Assembly (NCBI GenBank): GCA_023515745.1
Contig: JALECJ010000257.1
Coordinates: 2,978,687-3,042,686 of the forward strand
Length of the DNA stretch: 64,000 nucleotides
Source of the DNA: Amoeboaphelidium protococcarum
Taxonomy: Eukaryota > Aphelidiomycota > Aphelidea
Direction of reading: 5' to 3'
In this document: positions 57,826 to 64,000 of the stretch, one piece after another
Numbering within the stretch: position 1 is the stretch's first letter
Layout: each line of letters starts with the position of its first letter
Position numbers and translations under genes: made by a program
The notes under the pieces: generated by a model
Seen by the model: only the letters and a program-made list of their open reading frames with translations
What the model was told of the DNA's origin: nothing
Database searches by the model: none

Positions 57826-58991
57826 TCAATCAACTTTTTCAAATGCTTCAATGCATTCACCACTAACCTCCAATTTCACGATTTTAGTATTGTTATTTCC
57901 CAATGCCAAAAAAGTCGACAAATCATCGAGCGCCGTCTTGATCTTCAGTCTTGACGCGTCCAAATCAGTGAAATCAGGCGATTTTCCAAATCCAATTCGC
58001 AGCCACGCACTTCGTTTACCAGTGGCCTTGAATAGTTGCATAGAGACTGCCAACATTCTGCAAAGCTCAACGTCAGGATCATACCTGGACAGATGACGAT
58101 AACTTGGATCAGGAAACCCGAACATTTTAAATCGGTGATATTCATGATCCAGTTCCAGGCAAACTATCCCACAAGGACCATTCAGCAGGAAGTCTACTGA
58201 AGCAGATTATTGCCAAGGGAGATCCACCTTCAGAGACACGTCTTTACATTGACTCGCATTAAACTTTCCGCCGGTAAAGTCAGAAAGCATCTTCGAGCAA
58301 TGCTCTAGCAATGGATTTAGAGGCGAACGGAACAGCATGAATTGGCTGTCGATCAGTGCATAATCATCCAGCCCAGCGGCCTTCAAGCGCCTCTAATTTT
58401 ACGTCGCCTTGGTGATATGAGTAGCGCACCTCAGCAGGCCATTTAAGCGACCTCTCTTCACATCCAACCACTTCACAAATCCCCCACAAAAGACTATCCA
58501 AATCACGACGGAGCTGTCCGCCTCTCTTCCCTGGAGATCTAGTTGAAACCTTTTCGCACGCTTGGCATTTGCTTAACGGCAGTAAATTGCCAGATTTACT
58601 GTTAACTTTAGCGTTAAAGTACTGCCAATTAAACTCTTTAATCATACCATCAGCACTGACTAATTTAGATTCTTAGTATATGCAAGGTATACTTGCTACA
58701 CAATGGTAATTTATTCTTAAATCCTAAGGACCAGCGCATGTAAAATTCTTCAAATTATTCAGTGAGACCTCACCAGACTCATTGGCGAGAGGTGACCATC
58801 AAGTGCATCATCTTCCCAACCAGAGATCTAAAATCAATCTTCAATTCTGTATCATTTAATCTTACTTTGGGCCAGTCGTCTTCAGGTGGGTTTAGGATTC
58901 CTTTCAATTGGTAGGACAACAGCATCATCCGCTCCTTCTTTCTTAAATCCAACAGCCGATCCAGAGACGTAGACTTGATAAGATGCCTCAC
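57826..58991 (-). CDS. Unrecognised spliced gene
   Basis: Three open segments on the minus strand read convincingly but need joins. Segment 1 starts MRHLIKSTSLDRLLDLRKKE (ATG 58991). Segment 2 contains SGEVSLNNLKNFTCAGPQDL and LLPLSKCQACEKVSTRSPGK. Segment 3 contains LKAAGLDDYALIDSQFMLFR, LELDHEYHRFKMFGFPDP and ends SGECIEAFEKVD at TGA 57826-57828. Likely joins are a GTAAGA donor near plus 58869 with an acceptor near 58784, and a short GTGCGC...TTAG intron (38 bp, around 58396-58433), both in phase 0. The Cys set (KCQAC, CEVVGC) could bind metal. I do not recognise the family; exon borders are tentative. Confidence 0.45.
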
Positions 58992-59794
58992 AATTCAAGT
59001 GCCTTTAATAAGGGACCACATGCTGCGGCCCGTTAGATTTATCTAAAGGCTCGAAGGATTTCCATTCGTGCCATATATCAAGCAGACGCGACTTCCTGCG
59101 CAACATTTTGTGCAATACCGCTTGATATATTCCTACAACAAGTACGCCTTTGAATTCAAAGACAAACTAAAAATGGCGACGCGATGAGGCGCGACACAGA
59201 TCATCTCAAACAATAACTGTCCGACTTGGGAAAGGGTCAAAAGGTGTGATCAAAAGTGTGCAAAGGGTCCGTGCTTAGGAAATGTTTGGTTTTTCGATTC
59301 GAAGGAGACTATGGTTCGAACGCAGTTCGCTGCTAGTGATATTTATGCCTAAAGACCCGCTGCTATAGATTTGAAAGTGGCACATGTTAAAATTGTATAT
59401 TTTGAGCATGGAGTAGTATAGAAATTCAGAGTCTCTCGGTGAAAATTCCGCAATCCCTAGAATTGTCCCGAAATCGACACGTGCAGCCATATTTCGAACG
59501 AACTTTCTGCAGACATGCATAAAGAATGATAGTTGACTTACAGGCGAATTTTCAACAAAGTGTGCGCTTTTGCGCGACATTACCATGAAATCGTTCTAAT
59601 GAAAGACCTGGTGCAAGGTGTTTGGTCATCATTGTTGATTTAAAATCCGAAACGGTTTGATATAAAGCGCATATAATCAGTTCCAAATAGTTTCAGAATA
59701 GGACTGTTTAAGTTGTTTAGAACGAGAAATATCCGATAAATGGGAGTAATGAAGTAGAAATATCACGTACTACAACATATTATTCAATCATCTT
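58992..59794. other. Spacer between unknown gene and ISWI
   Basis: Holds the promoter of the 57826-58991 gene and the ISWI 3' flank. One doubtful frame is listed separately (59206-59586). Confidence 0.4.
59206..59586 (-). CDS. Doubtful small open reading frame
   Basis: 126 codons from ATG 59586 to TGA 59206-59208, one TAA inside. Sequence such as FFMHVCRKFVRNMAARVDFG and GTILGIAEFSPRDSEF is not low complexity, but no family resemblance and no splice or codon support. Could be chance. Confidence 0.2.
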
Positions 59795-62700
59795 TCAAGT
59801 CTTCACCTTCTTTGCCTTCTTCTGCTGCTAGGAATTAGAATCTCCATTCAGCGCAGTTATACTATTTTGACTTCCATTCAAAGGAGTGGCGTTTGTGCTC
59901 TTTCTCTTCCCGCTAACAGCCTCGGAATTTTCATCTTCGACGTTATTCCCATAGTTCTAATTCATATCTTTCATCAGCAGATTGATAAGGGTATTGCAGC
60001 GACGAGAGAGCTCAGTACTAGTTCTACTCTTAATAAACCAATCGAAGCGGAACGCAGGATGGGCGCGAATATCACGACGGATCAGTTCATACACATCATC
60101 TGTATTGTATCCATACTTTTATAACCCAACAATCAGAAAGCGATCCTCTTCCTCACTGAAGGAGCGTGCCTTGGTAGTCTGGCCATAGTTGATATACAAC
60201 TACTACAACGGAAACTTGTACTAAGCGACAATGTTGGAAAGGGTCTCTTGAATCTGATCGCGTTTGCGGATCTTCTCTTCACCACGATAAATTCTATCCA
60301 TAATAGTTTCATAATCTGAAATATCCTAGTACTTTTCCCAAAACTAGGCTGCATACTCTTTAACTTCATCGACAGACTTAGTCTCAACTTCGCTAGCAAT
60401 TCCCTCATAATTATTGCGACCAAACTTCTCACAACCACGTACAAAGGCCCAGAAATCTCTCTTCAGCCAATTGCTAAAGCCATGAGAACGCAAATGGTCC
60501 ATTTCTTCTTTCTCCTGCTCAGTCAATGGGACGGACTCATCAACTTTGCGTTGCTCTTCCAGCTCTTCTTCTGTTGGAGGATCACTAACAGGAACTTTAT
60601 AGTTGACCTCCTTCCAGTATGCATATAATTCGCGCTTTTGTAATTCAACCAAACGTTGAGGATAGAACTGGTGATCTTGAATAAAGATCTACTTTGGCGG
60701 ACGAGGTACTTTGGCCTCAGCTCCTTTAGAATTAGCATGCATCTATTGCCTGTAATATTCATCAATGGAATAACCAGCAGTCTTACGTTCACGTCTCGCA
60801 GGTGCTATCCAACCAAACCCAACAGCTGACGAGTCCTTACTCTTTTGCTGATTGGTATTACTAAAGTCTTTTCCTTCAAACTCATACATACTACCAGCCT
60901 CAAGAGAAAAGTTTTGCAGATCATCCAGACCAAGCTATAGAAACTTCTTATCCAGCTGCGCCGTTCTCTCTTCACCCTTCTTGATAATATCATCAATACT
61001 CTCATCCAACTTGATAGAACTGCCACTGGAATTCAAAATCTTGTCAGCGCCATGCTGAATCATTGACACAAGCTCATTCTTAGAGAGAGTCTTGTTCTAA
61101 TTCGCGACTCTACCTTGCTAAATGACAAGTTAATCCAGTCTCAGCTTACTGGCAGCTCTCTCGATGACTTTCTCTTCAATTGCATTCTCCGTAACAAAAC
61201 GGAATATATACACCTTTTTCTTTTGACCAATTCGATGCGCTCTATCTTCAGCTTAAAGATCAACTTGAGGATTCCAGTCAGAGTCGTACATAACCACAGT
61301 GTCCGCAGTAGCTAAATTGATACCAAGGCCACCAGCTCTAGTTGTAAGTAGAAAGATGAACTTCTTACTATTGGGCTTGTTAAATTCATCAATGTCTCTG
61401 ATTCTATCTTCGTGAGCAGTTTGTCCATCCAGGCGGCAGTAGTCATACTCTTTCCAGATGCAATAGTCCTCTAAAATATCCAACATACGACTCATCTACG
61501 AGAATATCAACACTCTTGATCCCTTGGCTTTCATTGCAACGAGCAGCTTGTCCAAAAGAGCAAGTTTACCGGCGTTGTCAATTAAATGCTAATCGGTGGT
61601 AAAAGGCGGACCAGGTTCGGCACCATCAAATAGATATGGATGATTGCAGCACTTTCTCAACTACATTACAATATTCAACAGACGCGTTTTGCCTTCACGA
61701 GAATCCTTGACTGCACCGTTTACACCTTCAACGTCCTTACTCAAAATCTTCTGATACCACTGCTTCTACATCTCAGACATGCCCACATACAAATTAATCT
61801 TCTTCTTAGGCAGCAGACTTTTCTCAACATCGGCCTTCAGTCTACGTAGAAGGAAGGGACGCAGCACGGCATGCAGTTACTTCACAACATCATCCTAATC
61901 ATCATTCTTGTCACTACTCTACAGGTACTCATCAAACTCCTCATAAGTGGTAAAGATGTCAGGTAGAAGAAAGTTGAGCAGAGCCCACAACTCGCGCAAA
62001 TTATTCTACAAAGGGGTTCCTGTAATGAGCAATCTATTACGACAGGTGAACGTGCGGACAATTTGAGACAGGAGACTATTTTCATTCTTGATACGATGCG
62101 CTTCATCGATCACAATGTACTGCCAGGCAAACTTTCTCAGCTAAGCCTTTTCAGAAAGGCATGTCTCATACGAAGTGACCATCACTTCCCAATCATTACC
62201 AAAGAGTTCATTATTGATCATCTACTGTCTCTCCTCTTTACTACCGTGGAATAGGAAAACTTTAAAATCAGGAATCCATCTGTTGAACTCATTGACCCAA
62301 TTCTACAGAGTAGACTTGGGAACTAGAACTAGATTAGGGCCAGGAGTATTGCGGAAATGCTTCAGATAGCCTAGAAAAGAGATAGTCTGACAAGTCTTGC
62401 CGAGGCCCATTTCATCAGCCAAGATACCATTGATACCATGCTCAAACAGAGAAATCATCCAATTTAAACCTTGCACTTGGTAATCTCTCATCTAACCATT
62501 CTTTATGTAAGCAGGTGAACTAGTGAAAACAGTCTCAGCTGCCACGGCGCCATTGGGTTTACTGCTATCTTCTTCCGCAATCTCGTCCTATAGCAACTCT
62601 TCATCTTCCTCTTTCTCAGTCTTTCTACCACGTCTAGCATTGGCGTCCTTCTTACCTTTGCCTCTGGAATCGCCACTAGATTCAGCTTTCTTACCAGCAC

Positions 62701-62869
62701 TGTCCGATGGCATCAACCCCTTGCTCTTGATAAAGTGAGAGAATAGAGAGGTCTGACCCAGGAGGAAATTATATCTGTCCACAGTATCTTTCACCTTTTG
62801 CTTCTCCAGATCCTGTTTAGCCTCTAGCAATTCAGTCTTTTTCTTGCTCTAAGTAGTATCAGCAGTCAT
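59795..62869 (-). CDS. ISW1: ISWI-type chromatin remodelling ATPase
   Basis: 1,024 residues, one exon (family about 1,000-1,060). SNF2 motor: [30 protein letters not shown] (Walker A), [10 protein letters not shown] (DEAH), [20 protein letters not shown], then [31 protein letters not shown]. In TPLQN the conserved Gln is TAG (62006-62008) and in DLQAED it is TAA (61253-61255). Downstream come the ISWI-specific HAND, SANT ([20 protein letters not shown]) and SLIDE ([37 protein letters not shown]) modules. ISWI slides and spaces nucleosomes in the nucleus. Basic KKAKKVKT tail. ATG 62869 begins a Lys/Glu-rich N-terminal helix as usual. Confidence 0.97.
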
Positions 62870-63174
62870 TATACCCCTCAGTTACACAAAATAAATGAAT
62901 ATCCGTAAATAGAGTATATACAAAAGTTACTACAGTTTGAATAGAAATAGCACGATGAAGAGAGAAGAGAGGCCGATGAACATTTCCGTTTTTAGGCGCG
63001 ACTGTTTCAGACGCGTTTCACAAAGACGATCGATTAAAAGTAGTTTTACTGCAGTTCAGTATGTATTGTACTGATAATATTTAGGTTGCACAAGCTAATC
63101 AAAGTTGATCTAGCACATACATAGAACTGTATTATAGAAAGTAAAGGCAATTATATTATTGAAAGCAGACAAAA
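62870..63174. other. Spacer upstream of ISWI
   Basis: Presumed ISWI promoter; contains GGCGCGACTGTTTCAGACGCG near 62994-63014. No gene recognised. Confidence 0.5.
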
Positions 63175-64000
63175 TCATACAGAATTCAGACTTTTACCAT
63201 TTTGAATGAGAGATTCCAATGTTGCATTCCTACCAAAGAGATCCCAAGTCGGTAACACGTCGTAATCCGGAAGTTTTGCCAATGGTAAATCCCACAAGGA
63301 AGCAGATGCATTCAGAAATTATGATGACGATGATGATGAGACAATCTAGCAGCGAGAGTCAAAAGTCAATTCTACTCGCGTTCTGTTGATCAGAGGTACT
63401 TGAAAACTGGAAATGAGTGCGCGCTTCAACCCGTCAGAGATATGAGTTCCCGCCTCTAGATGATTAGTACTGAAGCTGCTTTAATTTTTAAAATTCGGAT
63501 ACAGCATGACAAGACCGTGACGATAGACCAACTCTATAAAGAACTTCTTCCATGATTGACGCCATACATTGGATCGTGATTTCGGAATGACAACATCAGA
63601 CTTGGCACCAGAATGACTATCCAAAGACATGGGATCTCTCTTTTTTAGGTATGAATGAAATTAACGCCATATCTCTGGAAAATACAGAGCTCCCCATGAG
63701 CACGGAACCTGAAAGAGGAATGGTGAGAATTGGGGATTGATTTCTTCATCAGCACGAAATTTCCGCTTCGGATAAGTAACTTCATGCACTTTAGGAGTAT
63801 ACAAACTTATTCCATAGAGCTAAGATATGGAGGGCAACTATATCTGTGAGTATCTGTACTTGAGTAAATTCAATTTAAGCCAAATATAGAATAGAGGTGA
63901 GACTTCAATATCATCCTCTAACAAAACTGCGTATGAATGATTATCTACTGGATACCAACTTTCGACAATAGAAGTAAATAATCCTGCTGGCATTACTCTA
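63175..64000 (-). CDS. Glycosyltransferase-2-like protein, 5' end cut by window edge
   Basis: The last 275 codons of a gene that continues right of the window; TGA 63175-63177. Motifs: YAVLLEDDIEVSPLFYIWLK (acidic EDD typical of a nucleotide-sugar site), LYGISLYTPKVHEVTYPKRK, FQVPCSWGALYFPEIWRQFH, and the C-terminal LAKLPDYDVLPTWDLFGRNA. This resembles a conserved eukaryotic family of Golgi glycosyltransferase-2-like proteins found in plants and fungi whose substrate is unknown to me. UAR codons encode Gln in YSQIQLPSIS and IWRQFH. The family link is from memory of the pattern; the N-terminus and any TM anchor are not visible. Confidence 0.65.

Overview
This window is nuclear DNA of a compact, gene-dense eukaryote that reads UAA and UAG as glutamine and uses UGA as its only regular stop. 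With the standard code nearly every gene is shattered. With UAR = Gln, long uninterrupted frames appear (Brr2, 1,972 codons; ISWI, 1,024; NVL, 800), and UAA or UAG falls exactly where glutamine is invariant in a family (ISWI TGTPLQN and [14 protein letters not shown]1 GSPAFQPPEIA). Introns are few, 43-82 bp and GT-AG. The gene set (PEX16, LKB1/STK11, AKTIP/FTS, EIF1AD, ING-PHD, ISWI, MCR1-type reductase, peroxisomal carnitine acetyltransferase, GATA and bZIP factors) looks opisthokont rather than ciliate. My best guess is an aphelid-like relative of fungi (Amoeboaphelidium, from memory, has this code); this is inference, not proof.

Layout. 0-5 kb: 3' part of PEX16 (+), a VTT/TVP38 membrane protein (-), and Mpe1/RBBP6 of the mRNA 3'-end machinery (-). 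5.2-8.3 kb: a graveyard of transposons on the minus strand, in which a Mutator-like transposase broken by an in-frame TGA and a frameshift abuts a copia-type RT/RNase H remnant. 8.8-16.6 kb: NVL/Rix7 (+), LKB1 (-), a small unknown (-), and a LARGE-like GT8-GT49 glycosyltransferase (+). 16.6-17.9 kb: a duplicated gene end followed by five to six copies of a 177-bp satellite with an internal palindrome. 17.9-22.1 kb: three unrecognised minus-strand genes. 22.1-29 kb: a CDK9/12-type kinase (+, five exons), eIF2B-gamma (+), BCKDH E2 (-), and a CCCH zinc-finger protein (-). 29.5-36.8 kb: Brr2 (+) and a cytochrome b5 reductase (+). 36.9-39.8 kb: a membrane kinase with a propeller-like ectodomain and Thr-rich stalk (-). 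40.2-49.1 kb: carnitine acetyltransferase ending in SKL (-), AKTIP/FTS (-), an unknown membrane protein (-), a CSPP-like coiled-coil protein (+), a secreted protein (-), and a CEP350-like coiled-coil protein (-). 49.3-56.7 kb: RPC19 (-), ING (+), bZIP (+), a Cys-rich type I membrane protein (-), EIF1AD (+), and two tandem GATA-like paralogues (+). 56.9-64 kb: tRNA-Trp(CCA) (-), an unknown gene (-), ISWI (-), and a glycosyltransferase-like gene cut by the right edge (-).

There are no operons. Genes sit on both strands with short spacers, commonly convergent or divergent pairs 50-300 bp apart. Themes are nuclear RNA and chromatin machinery (Mpe1, Brr2, NVL, ISWI, ING, RPC19), translation (eIF2B-gamma, EIF1AD), peroxisome and acyl metabolism (PEX16, CAT, BCKDH E2) and centrosome or microtubule biology (AKTIP, CSPP-like, CEP350-like). 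The most unusual points are the code itself, an LKB1 gene whose CAAX-like end requires one UAA to act as a stop, the propeller receptor kinase, the degenerate second cassette of Brr2, and the satellite flanked by a duplicated gene tail.
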